A stretch of 64,000 nucleotides of DNA from Cricetomys ansorgei (lineage: Eukaryota; Chordata; Mammalia; Rodentia; Nesomyidae): assembly GCA_026225945.1 (NCBI GenBank), contig JAMJFZ010000320.1:11576001-11640000 (forward strand). Reading direction: 5' to 3'. Each line of letters starts with the position of its first letter. The stretch's first letter is position 1. This document shows, in pieces, positions 35,401-46,633 of the stretch. Under the pieces are notes generated by a model that worked only from the letters and a program-made list of their open reading frames with translations, had not been told where the DNA came from and did no database searches. The translations under genes were made by a program, and so were the position numbers.

Positions 35401-35594
35401 AAGATTTCTTTTTTTGTTTTTTGTTTTTGTTTTTATTTTTGTTTTTCCAGACAGGTTTTCTCTGTTGTAACTCCAGCTCTCCTGGAACTCACCCTATAAA
35501 CCAGGCTGGCTTTGAACTCACAGAGATGTGTCTGCCTCTGCCTCCTGAGTGCAAGGATTAAAGGTGTGCACCAACACCACCAGACAAGATTTCT
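35401..35594 (-). mobile_element. B1 SINE with target duplication
   Basis: A T-rich tail (35410-35445) is followed by CTCTGTTGTAACTCCAGC, then AGGCTGGCTTTGAACTCACA, then AAGGATTAAAGGTGTGCACC. AAGATTTCT at 35401-35409 and 35586-35594 is the likely target duplication. Confidence 0.9.
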
Positions 35595-36120
35595 AATAAA
35601 ATAGAATTGATCACAAGGAAGAGTCAACTACATAAAACCACAATCGTGTGAATGCAGAACAGCATCTGAAAATGAAAAGTCAGCTCTACTCAGCCATTTA
35701 TCAAATAGCTACTCATTTAACAACAAAATGTCTCTCTAGCACAGAAAACAAACCTGTGAGTAGAAAATTGGTCAAGGAAGATAGAAAATCTGAAGAATAT
35801 ATTCAACTGGAAAACCATGCTCCATTTGACGAGTGAATAAAATGCAAACTAAAACAGCAATGTACAGTAATACAATTTAATAATGTGGAACATTATTAAA
35901 ACTTGGGAAAAATTAAATTGTAGCATCTAGTACATAGTGTTGTTAGGCTAAGAAGAGCATTTTCGTCAAGTCCTGTGATTAGAAAATGAATTCCTCTTTT
36001 TGGAAGTATGTTTAGATCTTTAAAGATTCAAGATCCTTTAAAATGCTTGCTCTCATTTAGAAATTTCACTCGTTAGAAATTCATCCTGTCAATTAATTTA
36101 CAAGTTACCTCAGACACAGG
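35595..36120 (+). mobile_element. Probable old L1 fragment
   Basis: AAAATGCAAACTAAAACAGC, then CATTTAGAAATTTCACTCG resembles the sense strand of old mammalian L1 near the ORF2 end. Highly diverged. Confidence 0.45.
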
Positions 36121-36129
36121 GACTTTAAG

Positions 36130-36220
36130 GTGTGTCTTGTTTCCTTACCTACTGTGGTGCTGTAGATCAGGGCCCCTTGCATTCTAGGCAGGTATTCTAT
36201 ACTATGCCAAGCCTAGCTCT
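36130..36220 (-). mobile_element. ID-like SINE fragment
   Basis: GCCCCTTGCATTCTAGGCAG, then GTATTCTATACTATGCCAAG resembles antisense ID/tRNA-like rodent SINE sequence. Confidence 0.45.
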
Positions 36221-36569
36221 TTACATGATGTATCAAATAAACACTGGAGTCTAACTGGGGGTGAAAGACTGTGTTAGGCGTGAAGGACGGGAGAGCAAAG
36301 AGGCATCAAGGCACTCATGTCTCGGGAGCGCACAGAAGCAGACGGCAGCTGATATTTAACAACTTGAGTTTTAAGGAACTTTCTAAGTGATTTTCCTAGA
36401 GTAAAGTTTTTTTTTTCTTCTCAGCCTCCAGAAAAGACAGAGAAGGTTGAAGGATTTTCTCAAGGTCATTTAACCCATTGCATAATAATATAATATTAAT
36501 AATATTAATAATATATATAATATATATAATAATAATATTAATCATAGTATGGGGTAGATATAGTGCTCA

Positions 36570-36611
<42 letters not shown>

Positions 36612-37103
36612 GTATATATGTGGTGATAAGAAGTTGTTCAATAATAGTAAAAGGTAGAGAAAGCATTTAGATGGGTGTTATCATCATAAACATGAGCTTG
36701 TATCAAATTTTAATGCCATGGAAAATATAAAATAATATTATGCCAATGCATAAACTGACTATAAAGCTCAGCATATATAAATAAATTCATTTTTATTACT
36801 GAAAAATTATAAATACATATGTGTGACACATACGTATTTAAATACATATATAAAAAAGTTTTTACACATGTAAACATTATAAATACATGTGTGACACACA
36901 TACTTATGTGTACGTAAAAATACTTTCATTCATTTAACATTTGCGTCTCTTACTAGATTCCAAGGTAATGAGGTGGTTCTTAGTTCATTTATCATTGAGC
37001 ATTTACTCCCATAGCCCTCAGACCTAAGAGATATTAGATAAGATTGTTTTTTTAAATAAGATTTAATTGACTGAATGAATAAAAAAAAGTATAACATAAT
37101 AGA
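36221..37103. repeat. AT-rich DNA with CT/TA microsatellites and a palindrome
   Basis: Low-complexity AATAT sequence (36481-36541) is followed by a CT run (36569-36592) and a TA run to 36619. A 29-base near-palindrome lies at 36811-36839, and its neighbourhood is repeated about 70 bases downstream (36877-36903). The 36710-36901 frame is a by-product. Confidence 0.85.
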
Positions 37104-37753
37104 CAGTAGTCACCCCTATTCTATGGTTTCAATTTCAGTGGTCCAAAAATATTAAATGCAAATGTCTAGAAATCAACAAATTCCAAGTTTTAAATTCTGT
37201 ATCACACTTAGCAGTGTGATGAAGTTCCATGTCATCCCACTCCAGTCCTGCCCAGGATGTGACTCATCCTTTGTCTACTGTATCCCACTGTGTTTGCTGC
37301 CCACCTGTGAGTCACTCAATCACCTTCTGTGTTATTAACTCAGAGCTTTAGCTTCTCTCCAACTCACCTTGCATAACAGCCCGATGCTAGGTCACAATGC
37401 CTGTGTCACTCACTTTATCTTATCACATCACATAGTCATTATTTCATGTCCCATCATTGCAAGAAAGAAGAGAGTACTATGCAATAGTATACTTTAGAAA
37501 GAAATACTATTCTCATTCATCACAGTATGTTCTTATGCTGTGCACAGGGCATTGCCATAGTCTGCCACTGACAGTGTTCTGTTTAGGTATGAGTTACTGT
37601 TGTTAATCTTTTATTGTGCTTAATCTGTGCACCAAACTTCATCATCATTAGTATATATAAGAAAAGCATTGATACAGGGTTTTAGGCAATCTGTGGTTTC
37701 AGTTATCTACCGGGATGTTAAGACCTTATGTTCCACAGATAAGAGGGATTAAC
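37104..37753 (+). mobile_element. Tigger-family (pogo/TcMar) DNA transposon, non-autonomous
   Basis: It begins CAGTAGTCACCCCTATTCTA and ends CAGATAAGAGGGATTAAC. The two ends are diverged inverted repeats. Inside are TCCAAAAATATTAAATGC, AAGTTTTAAATTCTGTATCA and TTGTTAATCTTTTATTGTGC, in the order of an internally deleted Tigger element. No transposase frame survives. Confidence 0.8.
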
Positions 37754-38583
37754 ACACATCGAAGCTTGAGCATTAACTTTCTCTAAACCCGGACATTGTG
37801 ACTTACATTCCTTGTTACAATTTTTCAGTATTTGCAAAATTCTCCACAGTAAACATATATACATCTAACTAACTTGTATGTTTAAAGAATGAAGCAGGTT
37901 CTAAAAGGGATGTCTGTTTAAACAGAATCAGCCACCCTCTGCTTTAAATAGAAGAAGCATCAATTTGCTGGAAGATAGGAAGTTGGGCCAGATGATATTC
38001 CAAGGTTCTTGTTACATATGTGTTACCTGGCATACCAGTTATCAATTTATAGTCTCTCAGCTGCAAATTTATGCCCTGATGTGTGTTCTGCAAATATGGA
38101 GATGAGCCATTTAAGATTTCCCTTTGCGAGGCTGAATAATAATAAGCCTTATCTGATGGAGGAGAGGAAGAAGGGATTTTCCTTCTTGGCTCTGCTATAC
38201 TCCCTCAGTGGGAACAGTTACTGGCTCAACCTGTTGACAGCAGCTTCCAGTTTTCCCAGCAACCACCTTGGGAAGTTTCATGTGGAGAGACTCCAGCAAG
38301 ATGCCTCTCTATAAATAGTTTTCCCTGTCGCTGTAGAGAGTAGATCTTCAGCAAGTTTTAGAAGACACATCTTCAGCAACCTCTGCGCCTTCCTTTCCAG
38401 GCATTCTCAGTCTGTAGTATCCTACTTCAGCTCCCTTCAGGTGAGGAGCATCATCCTTGGAAATATACCTCAGTCCTAGGGTAGTGGCTGCTTCTCATAG
38501 CTGCTGTTGCTATATTTCAAAAAGTTATCTTTGCTTCTTACTGGTCAATCCCTCCCTGTTCTAATCATCTGTTATAGTTAACG

Positions 38584-38588
<5 letters not shown>
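37754..38588. other. No firm feature
   Basis: Mixed-composition DNA. GTTGGGCCAGATGATATTCC at 37982 is MIR-like but isolated. The 101-codon plus-strand frame at 38009-38314 shows no recognisable domain. Confidence 0.35.
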
Positions 38589-38632
<44 letters not shown>

Positions 38633-38775
38633 AGAAGATGGGGAATAAGGTCTCACTATGTAACTTTGATTGGCCTAGAATTCACTATGTAAAAGAAGCT
38701 AGCCATGAGCTCATGGGAAATCCTTTCTCCTCTGCCTCCAAAGTACCAACCTTACAGGTGTGTGTCATCTCTATA
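38589..38775 (-). mobile_element. (TG)n run and old B1 SINE
   Basis: A TG run (38589-38631) is followed by AATAAGGTCTCACTATGTAA, then GGCCTAGAATTCACTATG, then CTCTGCCTCCAAAGTACC, an older antisense B1. Confidence 0.75.
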
Positions 38776-38951
38776 TAACGAATATTCCCTGTTCAAATTA
38801 CAATATTGTTTCTGTGCGTGGCTTATGCTCCAGTACACCTGGAATTTATGAATATCCAAGATTTCACTAGGATTTTCATTCTTTGGGCAAGAAAAAGTAA
38901 AAGACAAAGCTAAAGTGATGCAAGGAGTGTGTTTCTCACATAGGTCAAGAA
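38776..38951. other. No recognised feature
   Basis: Short unique spacer between SINEs. Confidence 0.4.
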
Positions 38952-38952
38952 C

Positions 38953-39141
38953 CATAATTATGCTGGGCGGTGGTGGCACACACCTCTAATCTCAGCACTC
39001 AGGAGGCAGAGGCAGGCAGATCTCTGTGAGTTCGAGGCCAGCATGGTCTACACAGTGAGTTCCAGGACAGCCAGAGTTACAACAGAGAAATGCTGTCTCA
39101 AAAAGCAAAAAATTAAAAAAATATCGTAGGATCATAATTAT
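38953..39141 (+). mobile_element. B1 SINE with target duplication
   Basis: GCTGGGCGGTGGTGGCACAC starts the element. GGAGGCAGAGGCAGGCAG, CCAGAGTTACAACAGAG and an A-rich tail follow. CATAATTAT flanks it at 38953-38961 and 39133-39141. One of the least diverged SINEs here. Confidence 0.93.
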
Positions 39142-39639
39142 TCAAATATGGAAAGCATACGAAGCATATAAAATTCCAAATAAATGAATAGATACACTCT
39201 GTAAGCTGGGTAAATATTTCTTAAGCAAGAATGGAGGAAAGGTAAAGTATTAAGGAAAAAATATTCCCTCTGCAGTGGCAAATAGCAGGAAAGAGAGCTA
39301 TTAGCAAACAAGGTATTGGGGAGGGCTGCCCGAAGACAAAACCATGAGTGCCAATGGAAAAGGAACTCCGAATCCCCATACAGAGGCTAGCAAAGAAAAG
39401 AAGCTGGAAAAAGTGGCTCCTTGTTTTGCAGGGCAGTGCTGTTTATCTGATTCCAAATATAATTTCTTCAAGTTAATATAACTCACCTTTTGATTAAAGG
39501 ACAACTCAAAGGTCACAAAAATGACATACTAAATCTAAACCTTTCTTAAGGAATAGTTTTTCTGAAAGAACGAAATTAATACAGATTTGAAGTACTTATT
39601 TAAGTGTCTTACACAGAGAAATTTGCATCAAAACTAAGG
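39142..39639. other. No recognised feature
   Basis: AT-rich DNA without an assignable repeat. Confidence 0.4.
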
Positions 39640-40060
39640 AAGCAACACCAGCAATACCCCACCCTGCACGGAGCATCATGAAGCCTGAAGCATATTGGGT
39701 AATAATTGTTTATGCGCGCAGAGGTGATGGACCGAGCTTAGACACATGCTTGCTGGCGAGTTTTAGTAATTGTTTATTAGTTGTGGGGGAGGGAAGCTGA
39801 GTCCGGTAGAACAGGACTCTGTAGGGGGGAGGGGGAGAGGAAAGAAAGAGAGAAGAGAGGGAGAGAGGGAGGAGACAGCAGAGTGAGAGACCAAGGAGAG
39901 ACGAGGGCAGGTACATGGCTCAGGGGGCTAGTACCTTTAGACAGAGGGTGGGAGTGTCAGGAGCATGGGGGCTGGGTGAGCTCCCAGGCACCTAGGCAGC
40001 TCTGGGCAATTCACAATACATTGACCTTACTTAAGGATAGTTATTGTGACAGTTAGTGGT
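39640..40060 (-). other. Possible LTR-like element with purine tract
   Basis: Several CpGs cluster at 39665-39805 (TATGCGCGCAG, GGACCGAGC, CTGGCGAG). The minus strand holds CTAATAAACAATTAC, a polyadenylation-type signal. A long purine tract (39820-39905) follows. CpG content well above the surroundings suggests a fairly young insertion. No terminal repeats were proved. Confidence 0.3.
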
Positions 40061-40639
40061 TTGTTGGCTTATGCCTTGTACTGCCTGGGTGTAAAATGAA
40101 GGGTCAAAGAAATGGCTGTTTTCAAAGATTTTGAGATAAAACTAAAGCAAATTATACAAATGGAATATTTAGCATATTATATTGCATAGAGCAAATAGTA
40201 AATACTAGCATACAGCTAATTATTAGTAGTAATATATCAAAGAGCAGTTTCATCACACATTATTTATTTACTCAGAATGTCCCTGAACTTTTTGCTATGA
40301 AGAAGCTACTGATCTAGTGAGGGAAGGTGCAAGCATAGTGCCCAGCAGTTGTTGGAATTGCACACTTCTACTTCATGTGAAATGTTAACGAAAATCTCCT
40401 GGGTATTTTTTTTCTCTGTCAATTCTGTCAATTCCTCAGGCTTCCCATCTTCATGCAGCTGATTTTGCAACCTAAATCCTCTGTCTAATTCATTCACAGA
40501 AATATTGTTTATGCATGGTTTAGTAGTCTAGGACTCAAGATCTTTCAGTATTTTGTGTTGCCTTTATATCCCAATGTTGTGATAATAATGAGAAGCATTT
40601 CTTTTGGATATTCATTCTAATTATAGTTAAATGGTTCAT
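40061..40639. other. No recognised feature
   Basis: AT-rich DNA. The minus-strand 63-codon frame at 40306-40497 has no domain. Confidence 0.4.
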
Positions 40640-40897
40640 TTCTTGAATACTTATTGTATGCCAGACACTGTACATACTTCATCTCACTTCAGGCTCACCA
40701 TGGGGAACGTTAAGGCTCAGTGAAGTCAACCTCACACGAAAATAAAGACACAGACTCTGAACCCAGACTTTTCTTTTAAGCACATCTGTACCATTTATTT
40801 TTTCTCGGCATCCAAAATCTCGCACACACAAATGTTTTTTCTCTGTATTTGAGTACTGGGATTACAGTTGTGTGCCACCATGCCTGGTAGATGTGGT
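40640..40897 (-). mobile_element. MIR SINE, then a B1 scrap
   Basis: TTGAATACTTATTGTATGCC, AGACACTGTACATACTTCAT and GGCTCAGTGAAGTCAACC follow antisense MIR (about 40640-40790). At 40836-40897, GAGTACTGGGATTACAGTTG and GCCACCATGCCTGG are the antisense start of a B1. Confidence 0.7.
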
Positions 40898-41311
40898 GAG
40901 ATCTATTAGATAGGAAGAGTAGGTTTTAGTGGGGAGAATGAGAACATTACAGAACAGATCCCATGAGAGTTGGTACTAGGAGCCAGAAAAGAGAGTCATC
41001 AAGAGAACTAGTGTCATTAAAGGAGTGTTTATTGTGTAGAGGAAATGGGAGGGACATAAGCCAAAACCTTTAGCAGTGAGACATCCTGACTTAGGGGTAA
41101 AAGAAGCAAAGTAAAGAAAAAGTAATAACAGTATTCAAGAATTTGGAAAGCTGAGTGAAAGAGATCAGAAGAAACTTCACTGATCAGAGTTTCTTTGGTT
41201 CGAGATCTGAAATCCTGGGAGTGGAGATGAAATTGGGAAAGAAAGTATGAAAACTGAACTCCTGATAGTTAAAAAAATTTTATTAGTATGCGTATGTGTG
41301 AGATAGAGATA
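40898..41311. other. No recognised feature
   Basis: Unique DNA leading into the GATA tract. Confidence 0.4.
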
Positions 41312-41512
41312 GGTAGGTAGATAGATAGATAGATGATAGATAATAGATAGATAGATGATAGATAATAGATAGATGATAGATGGATAATAGATAGATAATA
41401 TAGATAGATTATAGATAGATGGATAATAGATAGATAGATAATATAGATAGATTATAGATAGATTATAGATAGATAGATTATAGATTATAGATAGATAATA
41501 GATAGATAGAAA
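41312..41512. repeat. (GATA)n tetranucleotide tract
   Basis: About 200 bases of GATA units with regular ATAGATAAT interruptions, suggesting a higher-order unit within the tetranucleotide array. It produces the Ile/Tyr/Leu-rich minus-strand frame at 41177-41638. Confidence 0.97.
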
Positions 41513-41645
41513 ATGAAAATGCATGTGCCATAGTACACATGTGGAGGTCAGAGCACAACTTTCAGGAGTCAGTTTTCCCCTTCTCCCATGGGATCCTGGG
41601 ATAGGACGCAGGTCATCGGTGCCTGCGCACCATCTCACAGTCTCT
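41513..41645 (-). mobile_element. B4-type SINE
   Basis: CATGTGCCATAGTACACATG, then TGGAGGTCAGAGCACAACTT, then CATCTCACAGTCTCTGCC is the antisense B4 order. The GATA tract occupies the position of its tail. Confidence 0.75.
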
Positions 41646-42677
41646 GCCTATTCTTTCAAGTGAGTAATGAATGGATTTGTGAGATCTCTCTAAGGTCCCT
41701 ATAAATGGTATACTTCTGTGAGATAAATACTGAGTCCTAAAATATCTTGGTTTCTTAAGACTATATCCTTTTATATTCTATGCAACACAGATTACCCAGG
41801 ATTCAAGTTTAGACAGAACTTGGAAGTATCTGCTTGGACTTCTAGCCCAAGTCCATCTTGATTCTAGAGCTTGTTTTCTAATATTATAGGTTGAAATGCT
41901 AACTCCCTCCGTAACTCTCAAAATAAAATTAAACATTCAAAACATTTGCTGGTAAGTTCAGGAGGAATTGAGAACAGTATTTATTGAAAGTTTAGCTTTT
42001 AACTATTAAAAGCATTAACAAAATGGTCAATTGTTTACTGTCTAGGAACAGCCCTGCTTCAGAAAGTTGTCTTAACACAAATAAGACTCACTTTACAATC
42101 CTGCTCCTTACGAAGGAGATACTTGGAGGATCTGTTTTCCTCCCTTGTGGGGACTATGTTAATTCAACAGTATTGACTTCATTTACTGCATCTCCACAGG
42201 TTTACAAGCCAGAGGTCCTTAGAATTTTTTCAAATGCTTGTTTGTAAAGATTTCAAAATGGGAATGATCCATTTCTTTGTAGCTTTGATAACTCACAAAT
42301 GCTGTAAGCTAGGGGTGGAGGTGGGGGAGTTATTTCTGAAATAAAATGAGATTGCTTTGAAGAAACACCTGAGAGATGTGGTTCAGACTATTAGGTTTGG
42401 AACAATAGCTATTAAGAGAGACCAGAAACAAAGGCAGAACTAAGTGACCAAGGGAAGGCAAATGCATTCAGGAATACTGGGGTGTGACTGAACCACCTTC
42501 TGTGACTACTGAGTGGGCGTTAATACGGAGTTCTTTGAATGCCAGTGTTTGAAGGTTGCTTAATGATATTTTCTTTTAAATTAAAATATGCATTCATGTG
42601 ATTTAAAGCACCAAATCCTTTCAGAATTCTTAATTTAAAAATCTGTACTGTACATGTAAGCAGAATCCTATTTATCA
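41646..42677. other. No recognised feature
   Basis: AT-rich DNA. The 74-codon plus-strand frame at 42023-42247 has no recognised domain. Confidence 0.4.
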
Positions 42678-43050
42678 GGCTGGGAGATCAGTCTCAGTCA
42701 GTAAGGTGTTTGCCTTGCAAGCAAAGAACTTAAGTTTAATTCCCAGAACTCCAAGTTTAAAAATAAAAATAAAAACGAGGATGTAGTGGCACATGCTTTT
42801 AATCCCAGCCCTGGGGAGGGGGAGATAGGTGAATCTCTGGTGCTCACTGGCCAGGCAACCTAACCTACTTGGTCAATGAGAAAACTTATCTATAAAAAAA
42901 TAAAAATAAAAATTTAAAAGTTCAAACCCAAACAGATCTATAGAACCTTAGTGATGATGTATAAGAATTTATACAAGAATTTATACAAACCTGGCCACCA
43001 TTGTGTGTATGCACATGCACCAGCCAACACACAAATCAATAAAAAAAAAT
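42678..43050 (+). mobile_element. B4/RSINE1-type SINE
   Basis: GGCTGGGAGATCAGTCTCAG, then CTTGCAAGCAAAGAACTTAA, an A-rich linker, then GTAGTGGCACATGCTTTTAA, then GCTCACTGGCCAGGC, and a CA-rich end with CACATGCACCAGCC. Full length with A-rich expansions inside. Confidence 0.8.
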
Positions 43051-43530
43051 GACCGTAATAATCTTGTCTTTCTCCTATGGAAAAATTATTCTTGTAAATT
43101 TCCATTTTTTTAACTTTTGTTGTAATTTTCATAAAGGCAGTTTTTATTGTTTCATCTTCTGCCTGAGACTTGGATCTCTTTACTTGACTCGTGTCTTAGA
43201 GATCAGGGCTTCCCTACGTTTAGTAATTTGGTGTTGATTTTTAAGTCATAGTATTTACTCTTTTTGAAGCATTATTTTTTTGTATCTGTTGATAGTGAGT
43301 ATTTTTTCCATTGTTAAAAATATACATAGCATAAAACTTGAAATGTTACTATTTTAAAGTGCACAATTAAGAGAATTTTAGTATCTTTCAAAACATTACA
43401 TAACTATCATCACGGTCTATCTCCAGAACATGGTCTACATCTATTTGTCTGGTGAGTCTATTGGCTTAAAGTACTACTTAAGTCCTCTGTAGAGGACTTA
43501 ATGTCCCCCCATTGATTTAGTCTATCCTTT

Positions 43531-43880
43531 GTCTTAGTTTTGTTTGCTGTTGATATGATAAAATACACAGACAAAAGCAGCTTAGAGGAGAAAGGGTTTA
43601 TTTTAGCTCACAGTTCAAGGTTATCATCCATGTGACATTAATGTGAAGCAGCTAGTAATATCCATGGCCAAGCGCACAGAGAGACTGAATGCATTCATGC
43701 TTGTACTCAGTTAGCCTTCTCCACCCACAGTGGACAGGTCTTCTAGCCTCAGGGAACACAATCAAAACAACCTCACACAGACATGCCCGCAGGCCAACCT
43801 GATCTAGACAATGCCTCCTTGAGACTCTCACCTCCTATGATTCTAGATTGTGTTACCAACAGTTAAAACTAACCATCATA
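43531..43880 (-). mobile_element. Rodent interspersed repeat, antisense copy
   Basis: TTAGTTTTGTTTGCTGTTG, then GAGGAGAAAGGGTTTATTTT, then GCCAACCTGATCTAGACAAT, then GTTAAAACTAACCATCATAG. It is the reverse complement of the family at 27122 and lies inside the old L1. Confidence 0.7.
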
Positions 43881-44136
43881 GCCTTCACTTTGAATTTTAC
43901 TTCATACATTTTAGAACCTCATTGTGAGTTGCATGTATGTTTATAATTTCCATGCCATGATAGATGGATCCTTTTAGCAATATAGAATGTTCTTTGACTT
44001 TTCCAACAAATTTTGACATACTGTGTCTCATCTGATATGCACATAGCCATCCCAACATGGTTAATGTTTGCATGGCATGTCTTTTTCCATCCTTTAAACT
44101 TATGTGTGTGTTTAGATTTGAAGTTGGCCCTAGGTA

Positions 44137-44282
44137 GACAGCATATAATTGGACCTTTTTAAAAACTATTTTATAAATATCTCTTTTTTAATTGGAGAGC
44201 GTAACTTATTTATAGGTAATACAGCCACTAACAAGAATAAAGAGCCTACACGTCTTACTTTTTGTTTTTTGTGTCTTATAAC
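44137..44282 (+). repeat. Inverted duplication, left arm
   Basis: About 146 bases that recur as the reverse complement at 44709-44853 with roughly 90% identity by eye, including GTAACTTATTTATAGGTAAT (one difference) and GCCTACACGTCTT. The arm is cut by a B1 on its right; a few more matching bases (TTTTTGTTTCTT) continue beyond that B1. Confidence 0.88.
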
Positions 44283-44283
44283 T

Positions 44284-44455
44284 TTTTTTGTTTTTGTTTT
44301 TGTTTTTTGATACAGGGTTTCTCTGTTGTAACTCTGGTTATCCTGGAATATCCTGGAACTCATTCTGTAGACAGGCTGGCCTCAAACTCCCAGAGATCCA
44401 CCTGCCTCTGCCTCCCAAGTGTTGGGATTAAAGGCGTGCACCACCAGCTCAGGCA
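44284..44455 (-). mobile_element. B1 SINE with internal 10-bp duplication
   Basis: A T-rich tail leads into CTCTGTTGTAACTCTGG, then CAGGCTGGCCTCAAACTCCC, then GTTGGGATTAAAGGCGTGC. TATCCTGGAA is duplicated in tandem at 44339-44358. ACTTTTTTGTTT-like sequence on both sides is the probable target duplication. Confidence 0.9.
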
Positions 44456-44708
44456 CTTTTTTGTTTCTTAATATCTATTATATTTTTATATTTGATTCAA
44501 AAATCAAATTTTCACTTTTGCAGTTCATTTAAATTTTCTTGTTTATTTTTGTTCAGTTTTTACCTGTTTTCTTAAAGTAGGGATTATGGAAATTACTATT
44601 AATGTTTAAATTTGTAAGGAATCTAGTTTGAATTTATACAAACCAGTTTTTACAGTGTAGCAATTCTGTATAAGTTTGTCACTCTGTTCATGACAAAGAA
44701 ACAAAAAT
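44456..44708. other. Spacer of the inverted duplication
   Basis: AT-rich DNA between the B1 and the right arm. No separate repeat was recognised. Confidence 0.45.
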
Positions 44709-44853
44709 GTTATAAGACACAAAAAGACAAATAGCAAGACGTGTAGGCTTTTTCTTGTCAGTGGCTGTATTACCTATAAATAAGTTATGCTCTTCAATTA
44801 AAAAAAGAGATATTTGTAAAATAGCTTTAAAAAAGATCCAATTATGTGCTGTC
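44709..44853 (-). repeat. Inverted duplication, right arm
   Basis: The reverse complement of 44137-44282. Differences are mainly single substitutions and small gaps in A/T runs. The arms are more alike than expected for two independent copies of an old L1. Confidence 0.88.
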
Positions 44854-45030
44854 CCCAGATTATATTCCTGTGCCTTGTGTGTCCACTAAGAAAGACTTAC
44901 AATTATTGCTTTGTGAATTTGTCTTCAGTTATATGGGAAACGAAGAGAACTTTAAAGCTAAAATCAACAATATTGGGTTGTATTTACCTGTGTTTTTAAT
45001 ATTAATGGTTTTATTATTTAAGTTATTCAT

Positions 45031-45262
45031 CTAGTATGGTGGCTCTCAACTTTCCTAATGCTGTGACCCTTTAATAGTTCCTCATGTAGTGATGACTAAC
45101 CATAAAGTTATTTTTTGTTGCTACTTCGTAACTGTAATTTTGTTACTGTTATGAATCATCGTGTAAATATATGGTATCCAGAGGGTCTTAGGTGATCCCA
45201 GTGAAAGTGTCGCTTGACCCCCAAAGGGGTCACGACCCACAGGTTCAGGACCCCTATGCTAG
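45031..45262 (+). mobile_element. URR1-type hAT DNA element
   Basis: It begins GGTGGCTCTCAACTTTCCTA and ends in an inverted-repeat counterpart, GACCCACAGGTTCAGGACCC. Between them are TGCTGTGACCCTTTAATAG, GTTGCTACTTCGTAACTG and GACCCCCAAAGGGGTCACG. This is a rodent non-autonomous hAT element. CTAGT on both sides may be part of the 8-bp target duplication. Confidence 0.8.
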
Positions 45263-45926
45263 TGAATCCAGGGTTTAGAATTCCTTAACAACTGGTCTTG
45301 TTCCTTTCTTTTCCCTTGTATATGAATACTATTTTTTTATCTTGTATTTTGTTTTTGAACGCCTAATAACCTTTTATTTAAAACTTAGCATCCTTAAGGC
45401 TTAATTTCATTTATTATCATGTGTACATGGCATATACACATGTGTTATGGTGGGCTCTTACTGTTGGTGTTTATGTGGGGCTGTAGCTATCTTAGTGACT
45501 TTTTAAGACTATTTTCTAGCCAGTTGTTATTTGTCATGTATGAGCACTGAAATGTCTTCCACTCGTTTAGTGATCGGATAGTGATCTGATAGAAATTGCA
45601 TAAGTGTGGGAGAGAACCCAAATTCCCCTGCATTTGCAGCTGGGCTTTCCGTGCATTAGGGAAGACGCTGGTTGATCTGGACAACAGTTCACAGCTCAGT
45701 CTTTGGCTTTAGTTTCTATTTCACAGTCTGAAATCAATTGTGGGTGAATGTTTAGGGTCTTTGCTCGGTGTTTCTAGTCATATACCCTGCATACAGGTGT
45801 GGCCATCTAGATAACTAGAATCTGTAACCTTTTCCCCAAATACCTCAGCCTCTATCCTTCCCTCCCAAGTGTTTTGGTTTGAATTTTCCCCAATTACGTG
45901 TGCCATTATTTTTCTTTACTTTGTTC
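45263..45926. other. No recognised feature
   Basis: T-rich DNA with no repeat I can assign. Confidence 0.4.
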
Positions 45927-46035
45927 TTTTTTTTTTTTTTAAAGCCTCCATAGCCCAGGGGGGACTTGAACTTATGACCCTCCTGTCTTTGTCTCACAAG
46001 TGCTGAAATCATAGGCCTGCACCTATGCACCTACA
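45927..46035 (-). mobile_element. Old B1-like SINE
   Basis: A poly-T run is followed by CATAGCCCAGGGGGGACTTG, then CTCACAAGTGCTGAAATCAT, a degraded antisense B1. Confidence 0.6.
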
Positions 46036-46633
46036 TAGAAACTCCCTTATGCTACTTCTGTATCCTGAGAGTTCCAGGTGAGGCACAGTGAAAGTAAGAG
46101 CTTTGCGCTGGCTTCTTGAGGTGCCTCCTGGCAGACACCCAAAGCAGGCAAACACAATTCTTTGTGAACAAGCCAGCCTCTCTCTCTCTCTCTCAGGCTA
46201 GAATCCACAATGGGAGCACAGCTACTTTCTCAGGACCGTTTTTTTGCGCCCGGAGTGGAGCTGGACAATGGGGAATGAAAATGCCAAAGTTCCCCCTGCT
46301 ATGTTTCAAGCCCATTTTTTACAATTGAATTCAATTACTATAAATCTTTGATTCTTTTCCAGGGAGGAAAAAAATGTTTTTTTAGTTTGTTTTGTTCTTT
46401 TTTTTTTTTTTCCTTTAGGATGTTAGTTCCTCTGGATCCATGTAGAGAAACATATCTTTGGAGCTACTGACTTATTATACTACATCGGATTTCTTTATAC
46501 ACATCTTCTCCAGGTGGCTTCTGCACATTTATATATGACTCCTGATCTTCACACATCTCATATGTTTCATACATGCTACTTAAGGAATATACTTCTGTAG
46601 CTTATGACTATGCATATATGTGAAATCCCCTGC

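Larger units (their letters stand above)
43265..44283 (-). mobile_element. Old L1 fragment, interrupted
   Basis: Antisense L1 3'-region sequence at 43310-43480 (AAATATACATAGCATAAAAC, ATCTCCAGAACATGG) is followed after a rodent repeat by antisense ORF2 sequence at 43880-44165 (GATGGATCCTTTTAGCAAT, ATGTCTTTTTCCATCC, GACAGCATATAATTGG). The order fits one minus-strand copy. Its right end forms one arm of an inverted duplication. Confidence 0.7.

Noticed and set aside
38009..38314. 101-codon plus-strand frame
   Set aside because: No recognised domain and no gene context; likely chance.
41177..41638. 153-codon minus-strand frame
   Set aside because: Most of it is GATA repeat translated as Ile/Tyr/Leu/Ser.
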